A stretch of 64,000 nt of DNA, from NCBI GenBank assembly GCA_009733745.1, contig WNWL01000004.1, forward strand, positions 436,001 through 500,000, given 5' to 3'. Shown piece after piece: positions 49,743 to 59,987 of this stretch. The notes beneath the pieces are model-generated. The model was given only the letters and a program-made list of their open reading frames with translations, ran no database searches and was not told where the DNA came from. A program made the translations under genes and the position numbers. How positions within the stretch are numbered: the stretch's first letter is position 1; every line of letters starts with the position of its first letter. The stretch is from Oceanobacillus sp. HTM 045. GTDB taxonomy: Bacteria > Pseudomonadota > Alphaproteobacteria > Rhodobacterales > Rhodobacteraceae.

Positions 49743-51892
49743 GCCGCGCCCTCCAGGGATTGCGTCGTGGTCGCATTGCGGATGCGCTCGGTCGCCCGGG
49801 CGATCATCGCGATGCGGCGGTCGATGTCCTTCGCCTCGCTGCTCAGCTTGTCGCGGAGCATGGCGAGCTGCTGCGGGTCGGCGCCGTCGGCGCCCTCGCT
49901 CTCGCGGCGCAGCGTCTCGGCATGTTCCCTGATGCTGCGCGCGGCGGTCCCGGCACGCGATTCCAGCTGCTCGATCGCCGCCCCGACACGCTTGGCCATC
50001 TCCTGATGCGACAGCGTCGCGAGATGCTCGACGGCCGGGAAGATCTCGGCGCGGATGATCCGCTTCAGCGACTTGACCGCGTCCTGCGGGCTGAGCGCGG
50101 TGTTCTGCCAGAACTTCCAGCCGCGCTTGCCGGTCAGCTCGACCGTGAGCACCGTGGCGCGCGAGGGCAGCACCGGCGAGACCTCGCCGCCGGGCAGGCT
50201 GGCCAGGTCCAGCGAGATCCCGTGCTTGCCGAGCAGCGGCAGGATCAGGCCCCGGGCGCGTTCCAGCACCTTTGAGATCGCCGAGTCGAGCCGGGTGCGC
50301 GCGGCGGCATAGCTCTCCACCGTGCGCTCGGTCAGTTCCTTGCGCAGCGTCGCCGTTTGGAGCTCGAAGGTCTTGCCGCCATCGGTCGAGCGGATCACGT
50401 CCTGCAGTTCGCCGCTCTGACTCTCGATGAACTGGACGATGACGAGGTCCAGCTCGCGACGGATCGACGCCCAGGAATCCTGCACGACCGCGTTGAAGTT
50501 CTCGCGCGCCTCGCCGAACAGCTCGTTTAGGTCGCGGGCGGCCCGGTTGGCGGTCTGGATCTGGCCGGAGACGCTTTCCTTCATGTCGCGGATGACGGCG
50601 GTGCCGTCCTCGCTGGCCTCCAGCAGGCCCGAGATCTGCGTCCTGCGCTGGCGCAGGGTGGACAGGGCAACCTCGGCGGTGGAAACCGCCGCGTCGGCGC
50701 TGACCTGAAGGTGCTCCGCCCCGACGCCGTGGCTGATCATCTTGGATAGCTCCGACGCGACCAGCGGGATGCCCGACGCGATGCGCAGGCGCTCGGTCGG
50801 CTCCGTCTCGCTCGATCCGAAATAGCCGGTGATCAGCCCGTCGATCTCCGGGTCGGTGGCGATCCGCTCGATCAGGCCGGGATCGGACTTCTCGGCGAAG
50901 ATCAGCTCGCCCCAGTAGGCGCTGCCCGCGGCGACGGCGATGTCGCGGTCGGGGATCTCCTCGGCGAGGCGCTCCTTCACGTCCTGGATGATGCGCATCG
51001 CGTCGGTGCGCAGGTCCGAGACCTCGTCGATCCGGTTGATGAAGACGAGGATTCCCTTGCCGGAATGGTGCGACAGCATCCGCATCAGCGCGACGTCCAC
51101 GTCGGTCAGCGCCTGGTGCGCCGAGAGGACGACGACGAAGGCGTCCGATTCGGCGAGGCTCCGGCAGGTCAGCTCGTCGCGCACGAGGAACGGGTCGTTC
51201 ACGCCCGGCGTGTCCGACAGGATCAGCGGCACCGCGAACGGCTCCGCCGGCATGTAGACATCGGCGCGCTCGGTGATGTCCGAGTAGCGGCCGGTCATGT
51301 CCGCCTCGTCCTCGCCCGCGTCCGGCGAGGCGCAGACATAGCGGTTCAGGATCGACCGGGTGATCACGTCATAGCGGTGCTCGCGGCCCATGATGACGTC
51401 GTAGAACCGCCCGAGCCGCTTGCGCGCCCGCGCGCGCATCATCTCCACCTGCTTCTTGAGCACCTCGGACTTGAAGCCGGGCAGCAGCTCCTCGGCGACC
51501 TGACGGGCCTCCTCGTCGCCGTTGATCATCCGGTTCCAGTCGGTCTCGCCGAAGAAGTGGAAGACGCCGCCCTCGACCGGCTCGTCGGGGTGGCCGAAAT
51601 GTAGGTTGGTGACAACCGTCGTCCAGGGATTGACCTCCGCCGGCAGCAGGCCGGGGCGGCCGATCAGGGTGCTGAGGAAGGTGCTCTTGCCCGCCTTGAC
51701 CTGGCCGATCACCGACACGCGGATCCGGCGGTCGCGCAGGCGCGCGAGCTCCGCCGAGAAGGTGTCGGAGAATTCCGGCGGGCAGACCTCGCCGAGCTCC
51801 CGGAGCCCAGCGGACAGTTCGGCCTTAGCCGCGGCATGTTCTGCACCGATCAGGTCGTCTCGTCCCAGCATGTCCCCACCCGAAGGTCCCAT
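49739..51892 (-). CDS. dynamin-like GTPase
   Basis: About 717 residues. The GTPase domain is complete: G1 VIGQVKAGKSTFLSTLIG, switch-I Thr in NPWTTVVTNL, G3 SDTPGVNDP and G4 FINRID. The rest is helical, with long coiled stretches (RTQISGLLEASEDG, EQLESRAGTAARSIREHAE), as in bacterial dynamin-like proteins that assemble on membranes. No transmembrane segment is obvious. The start at 51892 has GTGAGAAT upstream; an ATG at 51871 with GGTGGGG is equally possible. Translation is coupled to the Roadblock-fused GTPase that follows (ATGA overlap), so the two probably work as a pair. Confidence 0.88.
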   Translation of the reverse strand: MGPSGGDMLGRDDLIGAEHAAAKAELSAGLRELGEVCPPEFSDTFSAELARLRDRRIRVSVIGQVKAGKSTFLSTLIGRPGLLPAEVNPWTTVVTNLHFGHPDEPVEGGVFHFFGETDWNRMINGDEEARQVAEELLPGFKSEVLKKQVEMMRARARKRLGRFYDVIMGREHRYDVITRSILNRYVCASPDAGEDEADMTGRYSDITERADVYMPAEPFAVPLILSDTPGVNDPFLVRDELTCRSLAESDAFVVVLSAHQALTDVDVALMRMLSHHSGKGILVFINRIDEVSDLRTDAMRIIQDVKERLAEEIPDRDIAVAAGSAYWGELIFAEKSDPGLIERIATDPEIDGLITGYFGSSETEPTERLRIASGIPLVASELSKMISHGVGAEHLQVSADAAVSTAEVALSTLRQRRTQISGLLEASEDGTAVIRDMKESVSGQIQTANRAARDLNELFGEARENFNAVVQDSWASIRRELDLVIVQFIESQSGELQDVIRSTDGGKTFELQTATLRKELTERTVESYAAARTRLDSAISKVLERARGLILPLLGKHGISLDLASLPGGEVSPVLPSRATVLTVELTGKRGWKFWQNTALSPQDAVKSLKRIIRAEIFPAVEHLATLSHQEMAKRVGAAIEQLESRAGTAARSIREHAETLRRESEGADGADPQQLAMLRDKLSSEAKDIDRRIAMIARATERIRNATTTQSLEGAA

Positions 51893-52262
51893 ATTCTCAC
51901 ACCACCATACTTCTCGTCCGGCGGACCACCGTCCTCGACCCGGTACACTCACGCGGGGAGCATCTCGGAGACTCACCCCAAATGGTCATACTCGCCAAGA
52001 TTCAGTCATTTTCGTGTCCAACGCGATCAAGGTTCTTGTCTTGAACTGTTCTAGACTTGAGCCACGGACGCGATTCCGGCGCTCATGCGCCTCCGGCGGG
52101 GCGAATTGTTGGGCAGGCCGGGCGAGGATTTCCCACCGGAATGCGACGTCCGGTCGCGGTATGCGCGACATCCCGGGCGCTCGGCACAACCGGAAGCGGT
52201 CCCGCGACAACGCGCAGGACATGCCCCAGCGGGGCGCATCGTCGTTCGTCGAAGTGAGGGGA
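51893..52262. other. gene-free region between the dynamin gene and tRNA-Phe
   Basis: No supported gene. The part at 51975-52050 is relatively AT-rich (minus strand: AAATGACTGAATCTTGGCGAG) and is the likely promoter region of the dynamin-like gene. Confidence 0.45.
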
Positions 52263-52338
<76 letters not shown>

Positions 52339-52416
52339 ATCGGGCCGGTCTGGCCTCTCGGGTGGCAGCTTCTAGGGAAAAGAGGCTGCTCTGTCCATAG
52401 GAAAGTCCACCATCGG

Positions 52417-52611
52417 TCAGTGCCGTTGGTCGGTGCCGCTTTCGCCTGCGCCCTCGACGCTTTCCACCACCTCCGCGTCGTCCTCTTCCTCGGCGGGGAT
52501 CGCGTAGCGGCCGGTCATCCAGCGGCCCAGGTCGACATCCGCGCAGCGCTTCGAGCAGAACGGGCGATAGCGGTGCGCGGTGGCCGATTTGCAGATCGGG
52601 CAGGTTTTCAT
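52417..52611 (-). CDS. yacG: DNA gyrase inhibitor YacG, zinc ribbon
   Basis: 64 residues with four cysteines (4, 7, 19, 23) in KTCPICKS and RPFCSKRCADVDLGRWM, the YacG zinc-binding pattern; the acidic tail (EEEDDAEVVESVEG) is longer than in enterobacteria. YacG binds and inhibits gyrase GyrB in E. coli. In Rhodobacterales it normally follows the RNase gene directly, but here a three-gene RND system separates them. The start at 52611 is supported by the position of the first Cys. Confidence 0.9.
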   Translation of the reverse strand: MKTCPICKSATAHRYRPFCSKRCADVDLGRWMTGRYAIPAEEEDDAEVVESVEGAGESGTDQRH

Positions 52612-52735
52612 TGCGAAACGGTCCGCTTGATGGCTGTTGTCGATATGGTGCAACCTGCGCGAAGCCTCGCGGCCGCGCCGGAGTTCTGTGTGCGCTGCGT
52701 TATATAGCAAAGTCGCGCTTCTGGTGGTGGTCTGC

Positions 52736-54148
52736 ATGCGGGAATTGGGGATCTGTGCCTTGCTGGTCGCGGCTGCGGCGCCAATGGGGTGCGCGCAGCT
52801 CGATCCGCCGGCGGAGGTGGTGCTTGCCTCGGCAACGCCCGAAGCGTTCTCCCGCGGCGGAGAGCGGCCGCAGATGGAGCGCTGGTGGCTCGCCTTCGGC
52901 GACGAGGGCCTGACCGCCCTCATCGAGACCGCGCTGGAGGCCAGCCCGTCGATCCGCGCCGCGTGGGACCGTCTCGCCGCGGCGGACGCGTTGGCCCGCC
53001 GCGCCGGGGCCGCGCGCCTGCCCGATGTCACGCTCTCCGCCGACGCCGCCCGCAGCGTCGCCGTGCGGGGCGAGCCGGGCGGTTCCGTCGGCCTGACCCT
53101 CGGGGCGAGCTACGAGGTGGATCTCTGGGGCCGCGTCGCGGCCACGGTCGACAGCGCGATCTTCGACGTGGAGGCGTCGCGCGCCGACCTGCACACCGCC
53201 GCCGTCACCCTCTCCGCCGAGATCGCCGCGGCATGGTTCGAACTGGTCGAGCGCAAGGCCCAGCTCGCGCTGATCGCGCGCCAGATCGGCACCTCCCAGA
53301 GCCAGCGCGAACTGATCGAGCTGCGCTTCCAGATTGGTGAGGCCGACGCCGAGGACCTGCTGCGCCAGCGTCAGCTCGTGTCCGCGCTGCGCGGCGGCCG
53401 CTACGACATTCTCGCCCGGATCGAGGAGCTGGAGAACCAGCTCTCCGTCCTCGCCGGCCGCGCGCCGGGCACGCTCGCCATCGAGGTGCCCGATCGGGTC
53501 GGCGACCCGCCGCCGCTGCCGGAGACGGGCGTGCCGCTGGCCATGATCCGCGCCCGGCCCGACCTCGTCTCGGCGCTCGCCGCGGTCCGGGCGGTGGACC
53601 GCGACCTCGCCGCGGCGATCGCCGACAAGTATCCGCAGGTCAACATCACGCCGTCGCTCTCGACCTCGGGCACCTCGGCGGAGACCTTCCTGTCGGGCTG
53701 GCTGTTCTCGCTTGCCGCCGGGATCGTCGCGCCGGTGTTCGATGCCGGCAGCCGCGAGGCGGAGGTGGACCGCCAGCGCGCGCTCGTCTCGCTCGCGATC
53801 AACGAGTACGAGACCGCCGCGCTCACCGCCGTCGCCGAGATCGAGACGGCGCTCGCCCGCGAGCTTCGCCAGCGCCAGAAGATCGCAAATCTTCGTGAGC
53901 AGATCGCACTTGGCCGGCAGATTCTCGAAGGGCTCAGTGTACGCTATACTCAGGGCACGGCGAACTATCTCGACGTCCTCTCGGCGCGGGATAGTCTTCA
54001 GGACCTGGAAAGATCGCTCCTCATCGCGCGACGGGATCTCAACCTCATCCACGTTGAACTGGCGAGGAGCCTGGCCGGGGGGTGGGTGCTGGACATGCCG
54101 GCGCCCCGCGTTCCCGTCCGGACCGCAAGTGGAGATACGGCAAGCTGA
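52736..54148 (+). CDS. NodT-type outer-membrane efflux lipoprotein
   Basis: 470 residues. A lipoprotein signal ends in PMGC (Cys19), so the mature N-terminus is lipidated. Two OEP repeats follow (WWLAFGDEGLTALIETALE, ASPSIRAAWDRLAAAD; later AALTAVAEIETALAREL and RYTQGTANYLDVLSAR) as in NodT/OprM-type TolC-family channels. It forms the trimeric outer-membrane duct of the RND pump encoded next. The gene is divergent from yacG, with TATATA near 52700 as a possible -10 region. It ends in TGATG, coupling it to the adaptor gene. Confidence 0.92.
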   Translation: MRELGICALLVAAAAPMGCAQLDPPAEVVLASATPEAFSRGGERPQMERWWLAFGDEGLTALIETALEASPSIRAAWDRLAAADALARRAGAARLPDVTLSADAARSVAVRGEPGGSVGLTLGASYEVDLWGRVAATVDSAIFDVEASRADLHTAAVTLSAEIAAAWFELVERKAQLALIARQIGTSQSQRELIELRFQIGEADAEDLLRQRQLVSALRGGRYDILARIEELENQLSVLAGRAPGTLAIEVPDRVGDPPPLPETGVPLAMIRARPDLVSALAAVRAVDRDLAAAIADKYPQVNITPSLSTSGTSAETFLSGWLFSLAAGIVAPVFDAGSREAEVDRQRALVSLAINEYETAALTAVAEIETALARELRQRQKIANLREQIALGRQILEGLSVRYTQGTANYLDVLSARDSLQDLERSLLIARRDLNLIHVELARSLAGGWVLDMPAPRVPVRTASGDTAS

Positions 54149-55407
54149 TGGTGGCGCCCCTGACACGCACTGAGCCTGCGGCCCAGCCGCGACCCGCAAT
54201 GTGGCGGCGTGGCGTCGCGCTCTTGCTGAAGGCCACGCTTCCGTTGGCGATCGTCGCGGTCGGCACCTACGGCGCGATGCAGGTCATGGCGACCGCGCCG
54301 GACGCCTCGCGCCGCCCACCGACCCGTGACGCGCGGCTGGTGGAGATCGCGCCGGCGCGGCTCGCCACCGAGCCGCCGCTGGTCGAGGCATGGGGCGAGG
54401 TCGAGCCCTCGCGGCTTGCCGTGATCCGCCCGCAGGTCGCTGGGCGGGTCGAGTATATCCATTCCGACCTGACCGAGGGCGGGCGCATCCCCGCCGGGAC
54501 CGACCTGATCCGGCTCGATGCGTCCGACTACGAGCTGGCGCTCCGCCGCGCCGAGAGCGACCTCGCCAAGGTCGAGGCGGAAATCGCCATCGAGCGCGGC
54601 AACCAGGCCGTCGCGCGGCGCGAGTACCAGTTGCTCGGCCGCCAGCTCAAGCCGGAGGAGGAGGCGCTGGTGCTCCGCCAGCCCCAGCTCGCCAGCCTCG
54701 AGGCCGACAAGGCCAGCGCCGAGGCGGCGATCGCCGCGGCCGAGCTCGACGTCGCCCGCACCACCCTCAAGGCCCCGTTCCCCGCCATCGTCCTCAGCGA
54801 GAATGTCGACGTCGGCACCGCGCTCAGCGCCGGCAGCGAGGCGGCCACGCTGGTCGGGTCCGAGACCTTCCACGTCGTCGTGGCGCTACCTCCCGGCGCG
54901 CTGGACTGGATCGACTTCCCCGCGCCCGGCCACGAGGGCGCCGAGGTGCATCTCTACGACGCCGCGGTCTGGGGCAGCGAGGTCTACCGCGTCGGCCGGG
55001 TCGTGCGCCTCTCCGCCAGCCTGACATCGACCGGCCGCATGAGCGAGGTGGTGATCTCGCTCGACGACCCGCTGGCGCAGGAGACCGAGGGCGTCCCGCC
55101 CGTGCTGCTGGGCAGCTTCCTCCGCGCCGAGATCGCCGGCCGCCCGATCGAGGGCGCGGTCGAGATCGACCGGGCCAGCCTGCGTGACAACGATACCGTC
55201 TGGGTCATGTCGCCCGAGGGCACGCTGGAGATCCGCAAGGTCGCCGTCGCCTGGCGCGGCACCGACCGGGTGCTCCTCACCGCCGGGCTGGAGCCGGGCG
55301 AGCAGGTGGTCACGAGCCTCCTGACCACGGTCGCCGAGGGCATGGCCCTGCGCCTGCGCGACCAGCCCGCGCCGAGCCCCGCCGTCGCCGGGAGTGGCGG
55401 CGAGTGA
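54148..55407 (+). CDS. RND efflux membrane-fusion (adaptor) protein
   Basis: 419 residues. One hydrophobic helix (about 24-45) anchors it to the inner membrane. The lipoyl/biotinyl-like halves are VIRPQVAGRVEYIH and the later TTLKAPFPAIVLSENVDVGTAL, flanking a helical hairpin (about 125-195), followed by beta-barrel and membrane-proximal domains. It joins the inner-membrane pump to the outer-membrane channel. Start and stop overlap the neighbouring genes (TGATG and GTGA), so all three proteins are translated together. Confidence 0.92.
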   Translation: MVAPLTRTEPAAQPRPAMWRRGVALLLKATLPLAIVAVGTYGAMQVMATAPDASRRPPTRDARLVEIAPARLATEPPLVEAWGEVEPSRLAVIRPQVAGRVEYIHSDLTEGGRIPAGTDLIRLDASDYELALRRAESDLAKVEAEIAIERGNQAVARREYQLLGRQLKPEEEALVLRQPQLASLEADKASAEAAIAAAELDVARTTLKAPFPAIVLSENVDVGTALSAGSEAATLVGSETFHVVVALPPGALDWIDFPAPGHEGAEVHLYDAAVWGSEVYRVGRVVRLSASLTSTGRMSEVVISLDDPLAQETEGVPPVLLGSFLRAEIAGRPIEGAVEIDRASLRDNDTVWVMSPEGTLEIRKVAVAWRGTDRVLLTAGLEPGEQVVTSLLTTVAEGMALRLRDQPAPSPAVAGSGGE

Positions 55408-58400
55408 CCCGACCCCACAGCATCAGCGCCCGCGGCCCCATCTCCTGGATGGCCCGGCACTCCGTCGCCGCCAACCTGCTGATGCTGGTGATGGTGCTGG
55501 GCGGCCTGTTCATGTCCACTACCATCAAGCAGGAGGTGTTCCCGAGCTTCGACATCGACACGGTCACCGTCTCGGTCTCGCTGCCCGGCGGTACCCCGGC
55601 GGAGGTGGAGCAGTCCATCGTTCTCGTGATCGAGGAACAGCTCAACGGGATCGAGGGCATCAAGGAGATCACAGCGACCGCCAGCGAGGGCAGCGGCTCG
55701 GTGGTGATCGAACTCGACACCAGCGCGAACCGGCAGGGCGTCTACGACGAGATCCGCCAGGCGGTCGACCGCATCACCACCTTCCCGGACGACGCGGAGC
55801 AGCCGTCGGTCCGGCTGAACACCCGCCGCCGCGAGGTGGTGGAGATGCAGCTCTACGGCGATGTCGACGAGTGGAGCCTGCGCCAGGCCGCCGAGCATGT
55901 CCGCGACACGCTGCTCCAGAAGGACGGGATCAGCCAGGTCGACCTCTCCGGCATCCGCGATTTCGAGATCATCCTGGAAGTGCGGCAGGAGACGCTGCGC
56001 GCCCATGGCATCACCCTCAGCGACGTCGCCACCATCGTCCGGCAGGCGGCGCTCGACCGCTCTGGCGGCACGGTCGAGACGTCGGGCGGCAGCATCCTCC
56101 TGCGCGTCTCCGAGCGGCGCGACTGGGCGCGCGAGTTCGAGCAGATCCCGGTCCTGACCACGCAGGAGGGCGTGGTGCTGCGCCTCGGCGACATCGCCGA
56201 GGTCCGCGAGGGCTTCGAGGACACCACCGTCTTCTCGACCTTCAACGGCCTGCCCTCCATTCGCCTCAACGTCTACCGCGTGGGCGACGAGACGCCGATC
56301 TCGGTCTCCGACGCGGTGGCCGAGGCACTGCCGCTGGCGCTCTCCGCGCTGCCCGAGGCGGTCTCCATCGCCGTGGTGGACGACGACGCCGAGGTCTACA
56401 AGGCGCGCCTCGACCTGCTGCTCAAGAACGGCCTGATGGGGCTGATCCTCGTCCTCGTCGTCCTCAGCATGTTCCTGGAGTTCAAGCTGGCCTTCTGGGT
56501 CGCGGTCGGCATCCCGACGGCGTTCCTCGGCACGCTGCTGTTCCTCCCCGCCTTCGACGCCTCGATCAACATGGTCTCGCTCTTCGCCTTCATCCTGGCG
56601 CTCGGGATCGTGGTGGACGACGCCATCGTGGCGGGCGAGAACATCTACGAGTACATGCAGCGCGGCATGACCCGGCTGGAGGCGGCGATCCAGGGCGCGC
56701 GCGACATCGCCATGCCGCTCTCCTTCTCGATCCTCACCAACATCGTCGCCTTCCTGCCGCTGGCGATGATGCCGGGCGGGCTCGGCAAGTTCTGGCTGGT
56801 GATCCCCATCGTCGTCGCGTCGGCCTTCATCCTGAGCTGGGTCGAGGCGCTCTTCGTTCTGCCCGCCCATCTCGCCAACACCAGGCGCCGGCCCGAGGGA
56901 ACCGAGCCGGGGCCGCTGGCGCGGGTGCAGATGGCGATCTCCGGCGCGTTCGAGGGCTTCATCCGCAAGGCCTACGCCCCGACCCTGCGGCTGGCGCTGC
57001 ACTGGCGCTACACGACCGCGGCGCTGATGGTGGCGCTGATGATGCTGGCGCTGGCCTGGCCGCTCTCGGGGCGCATGGGGTTCGGCTTCTTCCCCTCGGT
57101 CGAGCGCGACTTCGCGCGGGTCTACGTCACCATGCCGGTCGGCACCCCGGCCGACACGCTCAAGCGCGTGCGCGACCGCTACATCGCCGCCGCCAACCGG
57201 GTGGTCGAGCAGAACGGCGGCGAGGACCTCGCGACGGGGATCTACGCCTATATCGACGGCAACCAGCTGGAACTGCGCCTCTACCTCCAGCCGCCCGAGG
57301 TGCGCCCGCTGGCGACGACGGAAGTAACCCGGCTCTGGCGCCAGGAGACGGGCGAGGTCGCCTCGGTACGCAGCTCGCGCTTCGACGCCTCCTTCGGCGG
57401 TCCCGGCGGCGGCTCCGGCGTCGAGGTGCAGCTTACCCATTCCGACGTGCGCATCCTCTCGACCGCCGCCGCCGATCTCGCCCGCAGGCTGGAGGAGTTC
57501 GGCTCGGTCCGCGACGTGGAGGACGGCTTCACCCCCGGCAAGGTGCAGCTCGAATTCTCGATCACTGAGGCGGGCAGGGCGCTCGGCCTGACGGCGGACG
57601 AGGTCGCCCGGCAGGTCCGCTCCGCCTTCTTCGGCGCCGAGGCGCTGAAGCAGCAGCGCGGCCGCAACGAGGTCACCGTGCGCGTCCGCCTGCCCGAGAG
57701 CGAGCGAAGCTCCGAGGCCGATGTCGAGAACCTGATCCTCGCCGTGCCCGGCGGCGGCGAGGCGCCGCTCTACGAGGTCGCCACCGTCAAGCGCTCCCGC
57801 GCGCCGGCCTCGATCACCCGCGAGATGGGGCGCCGCGCCGTCACCGTCTCGGCCAACGTCACGCCGGAGGAGGAGACCAACCTCATCGTCTCCGCGTTGA
57901 CCGACAGCGTGCTGCCGCAACTCCAGGCCGACTATCCCGGCCTCGGCTACGGCTTTACCGGCCGCCAGCAGAGCCAGCGCGAGACGATGGAGAGTTTCGT
58001 CTACTCGATCACGCTGGCGCTGATCGTCATCTACGCCCTGCTGGCGGTGCCGCTGCGCAGCTACGTCCAGCCGCTGATCGTGATGACCGCGATCCCGTTC
58101 GGCGTGGTCGGCGCGGTGCTCGGCCACCTGCTGATGGACACCTCGCTCTCGGTGATCTCGATCATGGGCGCGATCGCGCTCGGCGGCGTGGTGATCAACT
58201 CGGCGCTTGTGATGCTGGTCTATGCCCATGACGCCCACGCCGCCGGGGCCTCGCGCTTCGAGTCGATCTGGCAGGCGGGTGTGCGGCGGTTCCGGCCGAT
58301 CATCCTGACCACCTTCACCACCTTCGGCGGGCTGGCGCCGATGATCTTCGAGACCTCGCGGCAGGCGAAATTCCTGATCCCGATGGCGATCTCGCTCGGC

Positions 58401-58565
58401 TACGGCATCCTGTTCGCGACGCTGATTGTGCTGTTCTTCGTGCCGGCGCTCTACCTGATCATCGACGACGTGCGCCGGCTGGCGAACCCCGAGCCCGACC
58501 CGATAACGCTGCGCGGCGGCCGCCCGCCCGAGGGCGGCGCGCCGGACCGGGTGGCGGCCGAGTAG
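55404..58565 (+). CDS. RND efflux pump, inner-membrane permease
   Basis: 1053 residues, the standard length. N-terminal PISWMARHSVAANLLMLVMV is the first helix, two large periplasmic loops and twelve helices follow. A conserved FAFILALGIVVDDAIVAGENI, with the paired aspartates of the proton relay, lies in TM4. C-terminal QPLIVMTAIPFGVVGAVLGH completes the second half. The pairing with a single adaptor and a NodT-type channel suggests export of drugs or other hydrophobic compounds; the sequence is of the HAE1-like, not heavy-metal (CusA) branch. It starts with GTG overlapping the adaptor's stop. Confidence 0.95.
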   Translation: MTRPHSISARGPISWMARHSVAANLLMLVMVLGGLFMSTTIKQEVFPSFDIDTVTVSVSLPGGTPAEVEQSIVLVIEEQLNGIEGIKEITATASEGSGSVVIELDTSANRQGVYDEIRQAVDRITTFPDDAEQPSVRLNTRRREVVEMQLYGDVDEWSLRQAAEHVRDTLLQKDGISQVDLSGIRDFEIILEVRQETLRAHGITLSDVATIVRQAALDRSGGTVETSGGSILLRVSERRDWAREFEQIPVLTTQEGVVLRLGDIAEVREGFEDTTVFSTFNGLPSIRLNVYRVGDETPISVSDAVAEALPLALSALPEAVSIAVVDDDAEVYKARLDLLLKNGLMGLILVLVVLSMFLEFKLAFWVAVGIPTAFLGTLLFLPAFDASINMVSLFAFILALGIVVDDAIVAGENIYEYMQRGMTRLEAAIQGARDIAMPLSFSILTNIVAFLPLAMMPGGLGKFWLVIPIVVASAFILSWVEALFVLPAHLANTRRRPEGTEPGPLARVQMAISGAFEGFIRKAYAPTLRLALHWRYTTAALMVALMMLALAWPLSGRMGFGFFPSVERDFARVYVTMPVGTPADTLKRVRDRYIAAANRVVEQNGGEDLATGIYAYIDGNQLELRLYLQPPEVRPLATTEVTRLWRQETGEVASVRSSRFDASFGGPGGGSGVEVQLTHSDVRILSTAAADLARRLEEFGSVRDVEDGFTPGKVQLEFSITEAGRALGLTADEVARQVRSAFFGAEALKQQRGRNEVTVRVRLPESERSSEADVENLILAVPGGGEAPLYEVATVKRSRAPASITREMGRRAVTVSANVTPEEETNLIVSALTDSVLPQLQADYPGLGYGFTGRQQSQRETMESFVYSITLALIVIYALLAVPLRSYVQPLIVMTAIPFGVVGAVLGHLLMDTSLSVISIMGAIALGGVVINSALVMLVYAHDAHAAGASRFESIWQAGVRRFRPIILTTFTTFGGLAPMIFETSRQAKFLIPMAISLGYGILFATLIVLFFVPALYLIIDDVRRLANPEPDPITLRGGRPPEGGAPDRVAAE

Positions 58566-58590
58566 GCTGCCGTCCCTCCCGCCGCACGTC

Positions 58591-58626
58591 CCGCCGCCCG
58601 GGGGCATCGAGCCCCCCGCGCGGCGG
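58591..58626. terminator. large hairpin between convergent genes
   Basis: CCGCCGC...GGGGGC-atcga-GCCCCC...GCGGCGG forms a long stem with an internal loop between the end of the RND operon and the end of rng. It has no T-tract; position suggests a shared terminator. Confidence 0.4.
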
Positions 58627-58838
58627 CGATTCGGGCAAGCCGAATCACGGGGACATTGGCATTCCCGCTACCCGGCCTTCGGTCGTTTCGAGTGGTTCGT
58701 CGTACTGCCGCTTGCTGGGGAAGCGCCGCGGGGGCGCCATTCCGAGCGTGCAATCCGCCCGGTCCGCGTCAACCCCGGGCGGCCTGCGGCCGTGCTGCGC
58801 AGGGTTGACCCGGCCCGGCCGGATCATTCATTCCCCGA

Positions 58839-59987
58839 TTATTTCGCGAGAAGCTCCGCAAGGGGGCGGCGTTCGCGCTTGCGCTGCAGTTCGAAATTGC
58901 CGAGCGGGGTCCAGCCCGCGAGCGTTGTCTCGATCGGGTCGCGCCGGAAGGAGGTCTTCAGCGCGTCCTCCACCCGCTTGCGGTCCATCTTGCGCAGCGG
59001 CGCGAAATCCACCGCCACCTGCCCGCCGAGCCCGCGCAGCCGCAGTTGCCGCGGCAGTTCCTTCGCCGCCTCCAGGTTGGCCGTGAGCGCCGCGGCGGGG
59101 TTGAAGTTGTCGCCGGTGTTGACGTCCACCGTCACCATGGCGCGGGTCGGCTCGACCGACATCCACGCCCCGGAGGGCAGGTCCACCCGCGGCGACTTCA
59201 GCCGCTCGATCTCGTCCCAGACGCCGAAATGCTCGAACGGGTCCGCGTCGGTCTCGCGGACCATCCGGCGGAGTTCCTCGCTGCCCCAGAGAAAGGCGCC
59301 CGAAGCGTCACTGGCGAGCATCCTGCCGAAGGCGGGCGACGCGGCGATCTCTGCCCGCGGGAAGGCCCATTCGCGCAGCCCGTCCTCGATGGCCCGGCCC
59401 GGTTCCGGGCGCTCCCCCGCGCCGGCGGGGCGTCCCCCGGCCTCGGTTTCGCGCCGCCGCGCCAACAGCCAGCCAAGTTCCGCCAGCAGTTCCTCCGCAT
59501 CGGCGCCCTCCGCCGCGCTGCGCAGGATCACGCCGCCGTCCTCCAGCTTCGCCGCCCCTTCGGCGCTCTCGATGATGGCCACGAGGCGCGCGCGCTCGTC
59601 CGCGTCGCGGATCTGGCGGGAGACGTTGATCCCCGGCGCGCCGGGGGTGTGGATCAGCCGCGGCCCCTTGTAGAGCACGCGCGCGGTGACGGGCACGGCC
59701 TTGCCCGGTTCGGGATGGCCCGTGACCTGCACGACCAGGCCGGCCCCCTCGCGCAGGCCCTTCGCCTCGCGCAGGAAACCGGTCGCGCCACCGTCGAGGC
59801 GCAGGAAGGCGCCGCCGATCTTCGGGGCCAGCCGGTCCACCTTCGCCGCGCAGACCGTGCCGGGCGCGAGCGCGGCGTCGCCCTTCGGCGGATCGAGGAT
59901 CAGGTCTTCCAGCCGCCCGTCCACGACGAGCGCCGCCTGGGAGGGGCGATCATCCGGCATGTCGATCACGATCACCCGGCCCTTCAT
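58839..59987 (-). CDS. rng: ribonuclease E/G, short form
   Basis: 382 residues. The catalytic region is present, with Asp in [15 protein letters not shown] and in [11 protein letters not shown] and the conserved [18 protein letters not shown] between. An S1-like RNA-binding segment lies near residues 40-85. The protein ends at [17 protein letters not shown], before the zinc-link and small domain of RNase E/G, so it is a minimal form as found in some alphaproteobacteria. It cuts single-stranded RNA, for example in rRNA maturation. Its ATG overlaps the maf stop by four bases. Confidence 0.9.
   Translation of the reverse strand: MKGRVIVIDMPDDRPSQAALVVDGRLEDLILDPPKGDAALAPGTVCAAKVDRLAPKIGGAFLRLDGGATGFLREAKGLREGAGLVVQVTGHPEPGKAVPVTARVLYKGPRLIHTPGAPGINVSRQIRDADERARLVAIIESAEGAAKLEDGGVILRSAAEGADAEELLAELGWLLARRRETEAGGRPAGAGERPEPGRAIEDGLREWAFPRAEIAASPAFGRMLASDASGAFLWGSEELRRMVRETDADPFEHFGVWDEIERLKSPRVDLPSGAWMSVEPTRAMVTVDVNTGDNFNPAAALTANLEAAKELPRQLRLRGLGGQVAVDFAPLRKMDRKRVEDALKTSFRRDPIETTLAGWTPLGNFELQRKRERRPLAELLAK

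Noticed and set aside
54984-58607. 1207-codon frame antisense to the RND permease
   Set aside because: Composition (His/Arg/Asp/Glu-rich) and the clear RND product on the plus strand show it is a third-position GC shadow.
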